The notes beneath the pieces are model-generated. The model made no database searches. It saw only the letters and a program-made list of their open reading frames with translations, and had not been told where the DNA came from. Position numbers and translations under genes: made by a program. From contig CAJLEF010000014.1 in NCBI GenBank assembly GCA_905205665.1, positions 1 through 27,971 of the forward strand: a DNA stretch of 27,971 bases. The letters are read 5' to 3'. Shown here piece after piece: positions 1-7,856 of the stretch; positions within the stretch are counted from its first letter, which is position 1; every line of letters starts with the position of its first letter. Source of the stretch: an uncultured Bacillota bacterium (GTDB taxonomy: Bacteria; Bacillota_I; Bacilli_A; RF39; UBA660).

Positions 1-59
1 AGAATTATTTAATGAGTATTTATGTGAATGTTGCACTTGATTTGACAAATTATCATGTC

Positions 60-86
60 AAAAAAAAGTAGTCTTTTAAGACTACT
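60..86 (-). terminator. Rho-independent terminator of ponA
   Basis: Read on the minus strand, a 9-bp perfect stem (67-75 with 78-86, 2-nt central gap so the tip opens) is followed by eight T (60-67). It overlaps the ponA stop codon, so it ends the recU-ponA transcript. Confidence 0.85.
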
Positions 87-2931
87 CGTTAGAACAACTA
101 CTACTAACATTTACAATGCCGTTTACTTTAATTGTTTCCGTTTGATAGGTTACGGTGTAAGTAATACTTTTTTCTCCTTCTGAAGAAGTATCCACACTGC
201 TTGCTACGATAGTAGCTGCACTTGTTACATCTTTGCCATCAAGAGTAACTTTAATACCTTTTTTAGGATCTACCACACCACCTTTTTCAACACAAAGTTT
301 AATAGGGGTAGCATTTAAAACAGAAGGAGTAGAGCCAGACTCTACCGTGGCTTTTGCACTGACACCACTAGATTCGTTAGCTTTAAAAATACTGTAAGCA
401 CTACGAACAACAAATTCATAAGTTCCACTGGTTGTGGCTGTGTAAGTATAAGTATTATTTTCGGTCCAGCCTAAGCTTGTTAAATTACCATTTTTATCTT
501 TTAAGTAAACTTGGTAACCAAACTTACCAATATAAGAATTGTTATAACTTTCATAAATACCCATATATTGATTTTCGAAAAGACTGTAACTCCAACTATA
601 ATTAGCTTTATAAGTTTTGAAATATTTTGCAAATTCTTCACGAACCGCTGAGGTATTCAATGCTTGTGGAGTAGAGGCTTTATCCCAAGTAAGGGTAACT
701 TTGCTACCACTTACTGAAGCCTTAACATTAGAAGCGTCACTTAATTTAGTAAATCTTGAAGAAGTATCAGATGGCTCGGTTCCTTCTTTAAATAAGGCCG
801 TGTATTTCATACTACTAGGAGTATATTCACTTGCTCTTTTAGTTGGTAAGGTTTGAGCTTCAATTGTTACAGATTTGACACTGTCAGGTTTTTCGAATTT
901 TGTGGTATTAGTAAGTAAATGGTTAGCTAAATAAGCACTAACTTTTTGTCTGGCCACTGTACCTGTATTTGAGGTGAAAAAATGACTACTATCCATTACA
1001 TCATAACCCATCCATAAAGAGAAAACATATTCAGTATTATAAGCATTTACCCAATGATCTGGAGTGGTATAAGATGGAACACCAATGGCACTTGCAGAAG
1101 CAGAATCAACGCTTGTTGTACCAGATTTAGAAGCAATGCTTGCCCGTAAATTAGAATTTACAGCACCCGCAACTCCTTCACTTGTCGCTTGAAGAAGAAC
1201 ATCGGTAATCATATACGCTGTTTCTTCACTCATGGCTTTTTTCTTTTCATATTTATATTCAGTAACTTCTTCTGTTTCTAAATTCGTTACAGTTGTAAAA
1301 GAATATGGTTCAATATAATAACCACCTCTTGCAAATGCCCCATAAGCGGCTGCGTTTTCAAGAGTCGTAAGTCCTGGGTCAAAACCACCAATAGAAGAAG
1401 ATTCTAAAATTTTACCTTCTGGATTACTTGCTGTGGTAAAGTTATCTTTTGTAATACCTAAATTATTTAAAAATTTCTCAATGTTTTTAACATCATTTTG
1501 ATGAAATGCTTCTAGAGCAGTGATGTTACGAGAAGAGGATAGAGCATTTTTCATGGTCATAATACCTTTATAACTCATATCCCAGTTGTTAATATAAATA
1601 CCTTGATTGTATCCATATCTAAAGTCAATAAACATTTGACCAGTAGAAGCATTATTATATTCGATTAAAGGTCCATAGTCGATAAGTGGTTTGGCGGTTG
1701 AACCAATTTGTCTACGATAATATTGTTTTTTATTACCAGTACCATAACTTGCCGCACGGTTTGTACCACTTGCAACATAGTTTCTTCCAGCACCTAATCC
1801 TTTAATAGAGCCATCACTTACCGAAAGAATAGATAAGCCCATTTGAACTTTATCATCTTTGAAAGCTCCTGGAATACTACCATTTTGAATACCGTTAATC
1901 ATGTCTTGAACACTTTTATTGAATGTTGTCTTAATTTGATAACTTCCTTTATAAACATCAATACCTAAACGGTCTTTTACTTCACTTGTAACATAATCAA
2001 TTAAAGCTTGATAAGGATTTGATGAAGCCGCATTGCTTTGTTCTTTTACTAAATTTTTAACATGAATGCTTTGTGCGTCTTTCATTTCTGTTTCTGTAAT
2101 ATAACCATGACGATACATCAAACTTAAAACGGTATTTTTTCTATCGTTTGAATCTTCAGGATTTAAGTAAGGATTGTACGCAACAGGGCTATTATACATT
2201 CCTACTATCATAGCTGCTTCTGGTAAAGATAAATCAGAAACAGATTTACCGAAGAAATATTGACTCGCTTGTTCAACCCCTTCAATAGAAGCATAGTTAG
2301 AACCACCACTTGCAAACCAACCGGTATTTAAATACATTTCCAAAATTTGTTCTTTGGTAAAGTTCTTTTCAATTTTGAAAACAGCCATATAAATATCGGT
2401 AAACTTACGAATGATACCTTCAATACCACTATCTACAGAACTTTTAGTAACATAGTTTTTGGCAAGTTGCATGGTAATTGTAGAAGCACCACCGGCCCCA
2501 GATTGGCCCATAACTTGACCCATACTTGCTTTTAAAAATCTCGCTGCGTCAAAACCACTATGTTGAAAGAATCTTGAGTCTTCCGTTGCTACTAAAGCGT
2601 CTACTAAAACTTGAGGATAATCTTCATAGTTTTTAATAACTCTGTTTTCACTACCGATACGAGTAATTTCTTCCCCATTATCCCAAGTGATAACGGAAGC
2701 TTCTTTAAAATATAAATTTTCTTGGGTAAATTCTGGCGCTGTGAAAATAATATAAAGCCCAAAAGAAATCATCACTGTAGCTATCAAAATACCAATACTA
2801 ATTAAAGTAATTAGAATAATGTTGCCAACTTTTTTCTTGTTTTTTCTTCGGCTTTTTTTATCTTTTTTTAAATTATCTTTTATTTTTTTTACACTGTTTA
2901 ATTTTAATTTTTTCTTTTGTGTCGTAGCCAT
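82..2931 (-). CDS. ponA: Class A penicillin-binding protein (bifunctional transglycosylase/transpeptidase, PBP1)
   Basis: Polymerises lipid II into glycan strands and cross-links the peptides, acting outside the membrane from a single N-terminal anchor. The 949-aa protein has a very basic cytoplasmic tail (about residues 1-34) and one membrane segment (about 35-63). A GT51 domain follows with EDSRFFQHSG (catalytic Glu about 117), GGASTITMQLAKN and the EQILEMYLN region. The transpeptidase domain has STAK (nucleophile Ser about 411), SRN (about 467-469) and KSGT (about 602-605). The C-terminus has a fibronectin-III-like stretch (about 740-830) and another small beta-rich tail. I start at the ATG that shares an A with the recU stop (TAATG). 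Upstream AAGGAG fits this ATG, while the in-frame GTG three codons earlier lies too close to the ribosome site. Linkage with recU matches Bacillus, where the two are co-transcribed. Confidence 0.95.
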   Translation of the reverse strand: MATTQKKKLKLNSVKKIKDNLKKDKKSRRKNKKKVGNIILITLISIGILIATVMISFGLYIIFTAPEFTQENLYFKEASVITWDNGEEITRIGSENRVIKNYEDYPQVLVDALVATEDSRFFQHSGFDAARFLKASMGQVMGQSGAGGASTITMQLAKNYVTKSSVDSGIEGIIRKFTDIYMAVFKIEKNFTKEQILEMYLNTGWFASGGSNYASIEGVEQASQYFFGKSVSDLSLPEAAMIVGMYNSPVAYNPYLNPEDSNDRKNTVLSLMYRHGYITETEMKDAQSIHVKNLVKEQSNAASSNPYQALIDYVTSEVKDRLGIDVYKGSYQIKTTFNKSVQDMINGIQNGSIPGAFKDDKVQMGLSILSVSDGSIKGLGAGRNYVASGTNRAASYGTGNKKQYYRRQIGSTAKPLIDYGPLIEYNNASTGQMFIDFRYGYNQGIYINNWDMSYKGIMTMKNALSSSRNITALEAFHQNDVKNIEKFLNNLGITKDNFTTASNPEGKILESSSIGGFDPGLTTLENAAAYGAFARGGYYIEPYSFTTVTNLETEEVTEYKYEKKKAMSEETAYMITDVLLQATSEGVAGAVNSNLRASIASKSGTTSVDSASASAIGVPSYTTPDHWVNAYNTEYVFSLWMGYDVMDSSHFFTSNTGTVARQKVSAYLANHLLTNTTKFEKPDSVKSVTIEAQTLPTKRASEYTPSSMKYTALFKEGTEPSDTSSRFTKLSDASNVKASVSGSKVTLTWDKASTPQALNTSAVREEFAKYFKTYKANYSWSYSLFENQYMGIYESYNNSYIGKFGYQVYLKDKNGNLTSLGWTENNTYTYTATTSGTYEFVVRSAYSIFKANESSGVSAKATVESGSTPSVLNATPIKLCVEKGGVVDPKKGIKVTLDGKDVTSAATIVASSVDTSSEGEKSITYTVTYQTETIKVNGIVNVSSSCSNE

Positions 2932-3503
2932 TACAAACACTCTCCTTTTAAATATATTTCATCGACAATTTTTAAATAATCTAAAGGTGGATAAAAACCT
3001 TCTTTAATTATTTTACCATATTTTTCTAAATATGAATATGGAATACTTTTTCTTTCATAAGTATTTAAAAATGATACTAAATCTTCACCTTTTAAAAGAA
3101 AAATTTGATTATTCATTTTAATGATAACAAAACAAATGCCCCCGTGTTCTAACACTCTTTTTAAATAAATAAGTTGATGTTCATGAAAATTGGCTAAAGG
3201 AAATGATGTTTTATTTTGTGATTCTTTAGCTTCAAATTCAATATATTTTCCTTTATAAATTCCATTATAATCTAAGGTAGAAGGAGCTTTAAAAAAGCCA
3301 TTTTTAATTACTCTTCCTTTATTTGTATAAATGGCTTCACTAATACCTATAGGGGTTGGTTTTTTATTAATTAAGGCTTTGTTTTGTTCATCGTAATAAC
3401 AATTAGATTCATTAATTAAAGATTCTAAATTCATACCACGATTAGCATAATTAACGGGTTCTTTTTTTATATTGTTTTTTTTGATATTACCGGGATAATT
3501 CAT
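2931..3503 (-). CDS. recU: Holliday junction resolvase RecU
   Basis: RecU cleaves Holliday junctions during recombination and chromosome segregation in Bacillota. The 190-aa product is of usual length. It has the family signature YANRGMNLE near the N-terminus, then KKPTPIGI, the nuclease core DYNGIYKGKYIEFEAKE with its metal-binding acidic residues and Lys, and SFPLANFHEHQ. The first gene of the recU-ponA operon, it ends in TAATG so that ponA translation is probably coupled. I chose ATG at 3503 because the protein then begins MNYPG, like other RecU proteins. The open frame continues 20 codons upstream, but those codons contain the AAAGGAG ribosome site. Spacing from that site to the ATG is long (about 14 nt), so start efficiency may be modest. 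Confidence 0.95.
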   Translation of the reverse strand: MNYPGNIKKNNIKKEPVNYANRGMNLESLINESNCYYDEQNKALINKKPTPIGISEAIYTNKGRVIKNGFFKAPSTLDYNGIYKGKYIEFEAKESQNKTSFPLANFHEHQLIYLKRVLEHGGICFVIIKMNNQIFLLKGEDLVSFLNTYERKSIPYSYLEKYGKIIKEGFYPPLDYLKIVDEIYLKGECL

Positions 3504-3533
3504 ATGAAAATACTTTTCTCCTTTACAAATGAT

Positions 3534-3563
3534 ATTATACACTTTGTCTGAAATATTTGGCAA
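3534..3563 (-). promoter_or_regulatory. Promoter of recU-ponA
   Basis: On the minus strand, TTGCCA (3563-3558), an 18-nt spacer and a perfect TATAAT (3539-3534) lie about 31 nt before the recU start. Confidence 0.7.
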
Positions 3564-3633
3564 GTGATGTCGAAAAAGTAGTTATGAAAAATGTTTTGTA
3601 GTAAAATTTCTTTATGAAAAGAGTGGATATAAA

Positions 3634-3759
3634 ATGATATCATTACAAACAATTCTTAACCGGATGATTTTTAAGATTGAACATATCGATTTAGAAATTG
3701 CCGAACTTGCTTTACAAAATTCTTTTTTGGATAATAATAGTAAAGAGGAAAGCAGGTAA
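3634..3759 (+). CDS. Small hypothetical protein (41 aa)
   Basis: A 41-codon ORF running from ATG to TAA, ending 5 nt before the next gene's start, so the two would be co-transcribed. The peptide begins MISLQTILNRMIFKIEHIDL and continues as a predicted amphipathic helix with an acidic, polar tail (DNNSKEESR). No cysteine motif, signal peptide or recognised domain is visible. The upstream GAGTGG is only a weak ribosome site. A weak TAAAAT -10 lies at 3602-3607. It could be a genuine small protein or a leader ORF that places ribosomes at the next start. I do not recognise a family. Confidence 0.45.
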   Translation: MISLQTILNRMIFKIEHIDLEIAELALQNSFLDNNSKEESR

Positions 3760-3764
3760 TTTTT

Positions 3765-4568
3765 ATGTTAAAGTACGTAGCTATTATAGACGGGAATCAT
3801 TATCATCCTGATTTAGAACAATTTTATTTTCTTCATTATTATATGAATGGTTATTTTTGTAATGATTGTTTGATTTATCGTTATTCAAAAGATGTTGAAG
3901 ATTTTTTAAGAGGCTCTAAAAGTATTCAAAATACTTTTCTTTTGGTTTTAGGAAGTCAAAATGTTTTAAATGAAACTTTACTTGCTATGACCCATTATCA
4001 TCTTTCTAATGTCGTCATTTATGTTCCTTATATAGATAGGAAAGAAAATTATCTCAAAGATTTAAATTTAGAAATTCATAAAAGACTTCAAACATCTCCA
4101 GAGAAAGTAACTTTATATCAATATGATGATGAAAGTTATTGTGTTCATCAGATTAATGGGAATCTTCCTTTAAATTTATTTGCAAAACCAAGTTATAATG
4201 AATTGAAAAAAGTTATGGATAAAGAACCTTCTTTAATGCGTGTTCAAATAGACGATAAAAAAGTAATTGGTAAATATCAAGGTTTTGTATGGCTTAATGA
4301 TTATTTAGATAGCTTGTATATTCAAAAAAGTAAAATTATGCTTTTAAAACAAGAAAAAAGTTTAAAGAAAATATTAAAGCTTCGAGAATGCATAGAAGAA
4401 CAAAAATTATGGAAAATACCAGATATTGTGGAGATGTGGGAAGGTGTTCAAATAGAAATAGAGATGAAAAATAATATAAATTCTATAAATATAGATAGTA
4501 GAAATATTAAAAATGCTCCTAACAAACTCGTCTTAAAACCAGCTCAAAACATTTTTTTAATTAAGTAG
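3765..4568 (+). CDS. Hypothetical protein (267 aa)
   Basis: I do not recognise this protein. It is soluble, without signal peptide or membrane helix. The N-terminal half begins LKYVAIIDGNHYHPDLEQF and alternates hydrophobic strands with polar loops (FLLVLGSQNVL, NVVIYVPYIDRK), suggesting an alpha/beta Rossmann-like core. The middle contains KVIGKYQGFVWLNDYLDSLY, followed by a Lys/Glu-rich helical stretch and a lower-complexity Asn/Ile-rich tail. It follows the 41-codon ORF by 5 nt and precedes the zinc-protease-like gene by 67 nt. That gene has its own promoter. The ribosome site is weak (AGG about 8 nt before ATG, GAGG further away). No terminator hairpin with a T run was seen after it. Confidence 0.7.
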   Translation: MLKYVAIIDGNHYHPDLEQFYFLHYYMNGYFCNDCLIYRYSKDVEDFLRGSKSIQNTFLLVLGSQNVLNETLLAMTHYHLSNVVIYVPYIDRKENYLKDLNLEIHKRLQTSPEKVTLYQYDDESYCVHQINGNLPLNLFAKPSYNELKKVMDKEPSLMRVQIDDKKVIGKYQGFVWLNDYLDSLYIQKSKIMLLKQEKSLKKILKLRECIEEQKLWKIPDIVEMWEGVQIEIEMKNNINSINIDSRNIKNAPNKLVLKPAQNIFLIK

Positions 4569-4572
4569 TAAA

Positions 4573-4590
4573 ATTTAATAATTATTAAAT
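4573..4590 (+). repeat. 18-bp perfect AT palindrome
   Basis: The sequence ATTTAATAATTATTAAAT is its own reverse complement. It lies directly after the 267-aa gene and covers the position where a -35 element for the next promoter would be. It could be an operator for a dimeric regulator, or chance in AT-rich DNA. Confidence 0.5.
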
Positions 4591-4603
4591 GTCTAAGAAT
4601 TCA

Positions 4604-4612
4604 TGATATAAT
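4604..4612 (+). promoter_or_regulatory. Extended -10 promoter of the zincin gene
   Basis: TGA-TATAAT (TGn plus perfect -10), 24 nt before the chosen start. At the expected -35 position there is only ATTAAA, inside the AT palindrome. The extended -10 would compensate. Confidence 0.6.
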
Positions 4613-4635
4613 TACCATAAAATATGGAGGATGTC

Positions 4636-6582
4636 ATGAGAGAAGAAGATAAACGTTTACTAGAATATGATACTTATTTTCAAAATAGCTTACCTATATT
4701 CCAGGAAGCTTTTATAAGTTACTATGGGGAAAGTGAAAGAAAAGAAATAGAAGAGAAATTTAAAAATGCCCTTTATATTCCATATCGCGATATTGACTCT
4801 CAAAAATTAATCATTGATGATTTAGAACATAAATATTTTGAAATATATTTAGATGAAGAGTTAACGGCTCGTGGTTTAATGGATATGAAAGAATTATGTT
4901 TTTCTTCCTATAAATATGAACATTTCAATCTTATGAATATAAAATATTTTTCAGATTTTGCGTCATTAGCTTTACAAAGTGAAGAAGAACGAATGGAAAA
5001 GTTTATTCAAGAAGGTTTTGAAAATATTAAAAATATTAAAGAGGATATAACTTTAGAGGAATATAAAAACTATTTAGATCAAGGAAGTATTCCAGAAGAA
5101 TATTTTTATGGAAAAGCAAGATTTTATCATGATAGAGCAAACTATTTTTTAGATAAAGGTAATATTGAAAGAGAATTTGAATCAAAACGAGTATTATTTT
5201 ATGCCCACTTTAGTCAGTTGTTATCTTTTGATGATATGGCTAATATTGAAAATTCATCGGTATTTAAAAAGTTGCAAGAATGTTATGAATGTTACAAAAG
5301 AAGTTCTATAAAATATGAACAATTTAAAAAAGAATTAGAGCCTTATATCACTTTTGTAAAGGAGGATGAAAAAATAAATCTTTCTTTGCATAAAACATAC
5401 CAGCAAAGATATATAAAAGATTTGACATCCTTAATGGATGATGATAAAAAACAAGCGATAAATCTTTATACCGAAAATTTTAATTATGCAAATTATCCTA
5501 CTTTTTTAGACAATTATGGTGATTTTGAGGAAAGACAGCCTTTAATTTTTAATTTTAGCAAGCAAAATGAGCAACTTTTAAATAAGTCTGGGGTAAGTGA
5601 AATAACAAAAGGAGATATTTTAAGGGCAAGAGTAAAATATTTTAAAAACTTAGGAATTAATGTCGCTGAAAAAGATTTAGAAAGTTTAAAAAATAGCGAA
5701 TATTGGCCTTCCTATGATTATGTTTCTCAAGTTCAAAAAATTAGAGATGATTGTCTGGATGATTTCACAAAAGAATATCGTTTGCAAAGTCCCTTTTATC
5801 AAAAAATAAGAGAAAAATTAAATCAGAAAAAATTTGCTGGTTCGATAAGTGATTCTTTTTGGGATATCATTGCTACACGTGGTACTTTTGTCCAACCTAA
5901 TTTTATTTATAAGGATGATGATTTAAGTCTTTTTCCAATTGTTGTTTTGTGCTTAGAAGATCATAGTTCTTATGGCAAACCTATTATGGACAGTAGAATT
6001 AATCATGAATTTAATCACTTATATGAACTTAATTTAAAAGGTCATGATGAAAATAAAGTGTTATGTGTAGATGGCTTTGATGTTTTAACAGACACTCTTG
6101 TAAGCATGGGTGAAGAGACAGAAAAAGAGAATGGTTCATCAAAAAGAAAGTATGAATATTTTAATGAAATCATCAATGAATTATTAGCTCAAGGTGTTTC
6201 TAAAGTTATGGTTGATAATAATATTGGGATTTTTACACCACCTGATAAAGCACGATATATTGGAAATACAAGTTATGAAAATTATCGATTTTTGGTTCAA
6301 GATTTTTTTGATGAGTATTATGAAACTATTATAATAAGTCGTAAAAAAGGTAATGTGACTCCATTGTTTCAAAAAGTTGGACAAGAAAATTTTAATAAGT
6401 TAAACGACCTTATTAATTTATTTAATCAAAGATTTCCTTCTATTTCTTTTCTTAATGTTCAGATTGCTCTTAGTGAAAAGAAAGATAATGAAGATACACG
6501 TGATTATTATAAATTCGTTAGTGAACGAGACGAAATCTTAGAAAGTATGAGGGAATATTGTCGTAAACAAAGCCTAGCCTAA
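4636..6582 (+). CDS. Putative HEXXH zinc metallopeptidase (zincin), 648 aa
   Basis: A large cytoplasmic-looking protein with no signal peptide or membrane segment. The supporting motif is HEFNH at residues 457-461, preceded by SRIN and followed about 50-54 residues later by FNEIINELLAQ. Glu511 or Glu515 could be the third zinc ligand, as in gluzincins. Zincins use the two His and a downstream Glu to bind zinc and the Glu of HEXXH as general base. Peptidase activity is inference from this motif alone. The N-terminal 450 residues are mostly charged helices with no recognised domain. The start is ATG 4636 because GGAGG (4626-4630) sits 5 nt upstream. An in-frame ATG at 4624 overlaps that ribosome site. 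It is monocistronic, with its own promoter upstream and the gpsB promoter downstream. Confidence 0.75.
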   Translation: MREEDKRLLEYDTYFQNSLPIFQEAFISYYGESERKEIEEKFKNALYIPYRDIDSQKLIIDDLEHKYFEIYLDEELTARGLMDMKELCFSSYKYEHFNLMNIKYFSDFASLALQSEEERMEKFIQEGFENIKNIKEDITLEEYKNYLDQGSIPEEYFYGKARFYHDRANYFLDKGNIEREFESKRVLFYAHFSQLLSFDDMANIENSSVFKKLQECYECYKRSSIKYEQFKKELEPYITFVKEDEKINLSLHKTYQQRYIKDLTSLMDDDKKQAINLYTENFNYANYPTFLDNYGDFEERQPLIFNFSKQNEQLLNKSGVSEITKGDILRARVKYFKNLGINVAEKDLESLKNSEYWPSYDYVSQVQKIRDDCLDDFTKEYRLQSPFYQKIREKLNQKKFAGSISDSFWDIIATRGTFVQPNFIYKDDDLSLFPIVVLCLEDHSSYGKPIMDSRINHEFNHLYELNLKGHDENKVLCVDGFDVLTDTLVSMGEETEKENGSSKRKYEYFNEIINELLAQGVSKVMVDNNIGIFTPPDKARYIGNTSYENYRFLVQDFFDEYYETIIISRKKGNVTPLFQKVGQENFNKLNDLINLFNQRFPSISFLNVQIALSEKKDNEDTRDYYKFVSERDEILESMREYCRKQSLA

Positions 6583-6620
6583 AAACGATTATAACTCTCA
6601 TTTTTGTCCTGTTCTTTCAA

Positions 6621-6649
6621 TTGACAAAAAGGATATCTACTGGTAATAT
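6621..6649 (+). promoter_or_regulatory. Promoter of gpsB, overlapped by an inverted repeat
   Basis: Perfect TTGACA (6621-6626), a 17-nt spacer and TAATAT (6644-6649) preceded by TGG, an extended -10. An 8-bp inverted repeat, TTTTTGTC (6601-6608) and GACAAAAA (6623-6630), overlaps the -35. Confidence 0.8.
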
Positions 6650-6669
6650 TATTTTGAGGAAGTGAGTGT

Positions 6670-6999
6670 ATGAATGATAAAATAGTTTTAAGCCCTGAAG
6701 AAATTTATGAAAAAGAGTTTAAAATAGATGCTCGTGGATATCGCCCTCAAGAAGTAGATAATTTTTTAGATATCATTATTAAAGATTATGCTGAATTTAA
6801 AAGAATCGTAAGGGGATACGAGAAAGAATATCAAAGACTTAGCAGTGAAAATGCTAATTTAAAAGCACAACTACGCCAACTTCAAACAGAATTAGAGACA
6901 AAAGAAAGTGATGAAGATAATGGTGCGGTTAGTAATGTTGATTTATTAAGAAGAATAAGTCAATTAGAAAAATTTGTATACGGAAAATATAATAAATAA
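6670..6999 (+). CDS. gpsB: Cell division protein GpsB (DivIVA family)
   Basis: GpsB is a cytoplasmic, membrane-associated adaptor that shuttles class A PBPs between division septum and side wall. The 109-aa protein has the DivIVA-type N-terminal domain (residues about 1-65, with LSPEEIYEKEF and GYRPQEVDNFLD), a coiled coil (LSSENANLKAQLRQLQTELE), a short acidic linker, and the GpsB-specific C-terminal helix NVDLLRRISQLEKFVYG. Length and C-terminus separate it from DivIVA. GAGGA lies 9 nt before ATG. rnpB follows directly, as in Bacillus, and the class A PBP it would serve is encoded 3.7 kb away in the recU operon. Confidence 0.95.
   Translation: MNDKIVLSPEEIYEKEFKIDARGYRPQEVDNFLDIIIKDYAEFKRIVRGYEKEYQRLSSENANLKAQLRQLQTELETKESDEDNGAVSNVDLLRRISQLEKFVYGKYNK
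6988..6993 (+). promoter_or_regulatory. Possible -10 of an rnpB promoter inside gpsB
   Basis: A perfect TATAAT occurs in the last codons of gpsB, just before the RNase P RNA. The matching -35 region (around 6964-6970) is poor, so read-through from the gpsB promoter is an alternative. Confidence 0.4.
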
Positions 7000-7338
7000 C
7001 TTGACAAATGCTGCATAATATTATGTAGAGGAAAGTCCTTGCTCACACAACCTGAGATGGTTGTAGTGTTTGTGCTTAGGAAAAAAATAACCTAAGGTAG
7101 AAATTTATTTCTAACGGCTCCGAGGAAACCTCAAATGGTTTTATTAGGTATAAAAGTGCCAAAGTGACGAAGAAAAGGGAAACCTTGGAAGTGGAACGTG
7201 GTAAACCCCACAAGTGAGAAACCCAAATTATGGTAGGGGAGCTATTCAAACGGAATTAAACGGGCGAATGGACCAGCAATGGTAGATAAATATTTGTCGC
7301 GTCGAAAGACGTACAGAACAAGGCTTATAAGTTATTTT
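6994..7338 (+). ncRNA. rnpB: RNase P RNA, Bacillus (type B) class
   Basis: Catalytic RNA that matures tRNA 5' ends. Recognised by GAGGAAAGTCC (from 7028), AGTGTTTGTGCTTAGG, AAAGTGCC-AAAGTGACGAAG, GTGGAACGTGGTAAACCCC, GAGAAACCCAAATTATGGTA, GGGGAGCTATTCAAACGGAA and the 3' ACAGAA-AAGGCTTA. These match the order in B. subtilis rnpB. Helix P1 is 9 bp, AAATAACTT (6994-7002) with AAGTTATTT (7329-7337). The 5' strand therefore overlaps the gpsB stop codon. T-rich sequence follows P1 immediately, so P1 plus the T run may also act as the terminator. Exact ends are inferred from P1. Confidence 0.95.
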
Positions 7339-7370
7339 TTTTATTTGTAAAAATGCAAGGAGTGAGTATC

Positions 7371-7856
7371 TTGTTTGAAATAGGAAAAACATTGAAAGAA
7401 GCGAGGGAAACATCAGGCGTTAGTATTAAAGAAGCCTCGGAAGACCTCGGGATAAGAGATGTTATTTTAGAAAATATTGAAGAAGGAGCCATGGGTTCTT
7501 TTAAAAATATTTATGATTTAAAAGATTATATAGCTAATTATGCGAAATATTTAGGCTTAGATGCAGATAGCTTAGTAGATGACTTTAATGAGTATATGTT
7601 TGAATATACTTCAAAAATACCTGTTAAAGAAATTGAAAAGAAAATGCAAGAAATGAATAAAGAAAAAACAGAGCCAGAAATTTCTTCTCCTTATTCGAAG
7701 CCTATGCGTAAGTATCCTACAAAATATTATGTAGTAACCTATGTTTTCTTAATTTTAATGGTGGTATTAATCATTGTTTGGAGCGTTTCACAAATCAGTG
7801 AAGCAAAAGGTATTGGTGTCATAGAAAGTAAAGGTGTTGTTAATGAACTTCGCTAA
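7371..7856 (+). CDS. rodZ: RodZ-like helix-turn-helix membrane protein (YmfM type), short form
   Basis: RodZ links the cytoskeleton to the rod-shape wall synthesis machinery. Residues about 1-75 form the HTH_25-type domain (IGKTLKEARETSGVSIKEAS, then DVILENIEEG). A charged linker follows, then one membrane helix (about 120-142, YYVVTYVFLILMVVLIIVWS) and only about 20 external residues. The periplasmic-side domain of typical RodZ is missing: 161 aa here against roughly 290 in Bacillus YmfM. I start at TTG 7371 because AAGGAG (7357-7362) is 8 nt upstream and the product then begins MFEIGKTL, the normal family start. An upstream in-frame ATG (7353) precedes the ribosome site. It overlaps pgsA by 14 nt, as in the conserved ymfM-pgsA pair. 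Confidence 0.85.
   Translation: MFEIGKTLKEARETSGVSIKEASEDLGIRDVILENIEEGAMGSFKNIYDLKDYIANYAKYLGLDADSLVDDFNEYMFEYTSKIPVKEIEKKMQEMNKEKTEPEISSPYSKPMRKYPTKYYVVTYVFLILMVVLIIVWSVSQISEAKGIGVIESKGVVNELR

Noticed and set aside
41..62. TTTGACA / TGTCAAA inverted repeat at the left edge
   Set aside because: It could be a promoter -35 or part of a divergent regulatory region, but the neighbouring gene is outside the window, so it is mentioned only in comparison with 6601-6630.
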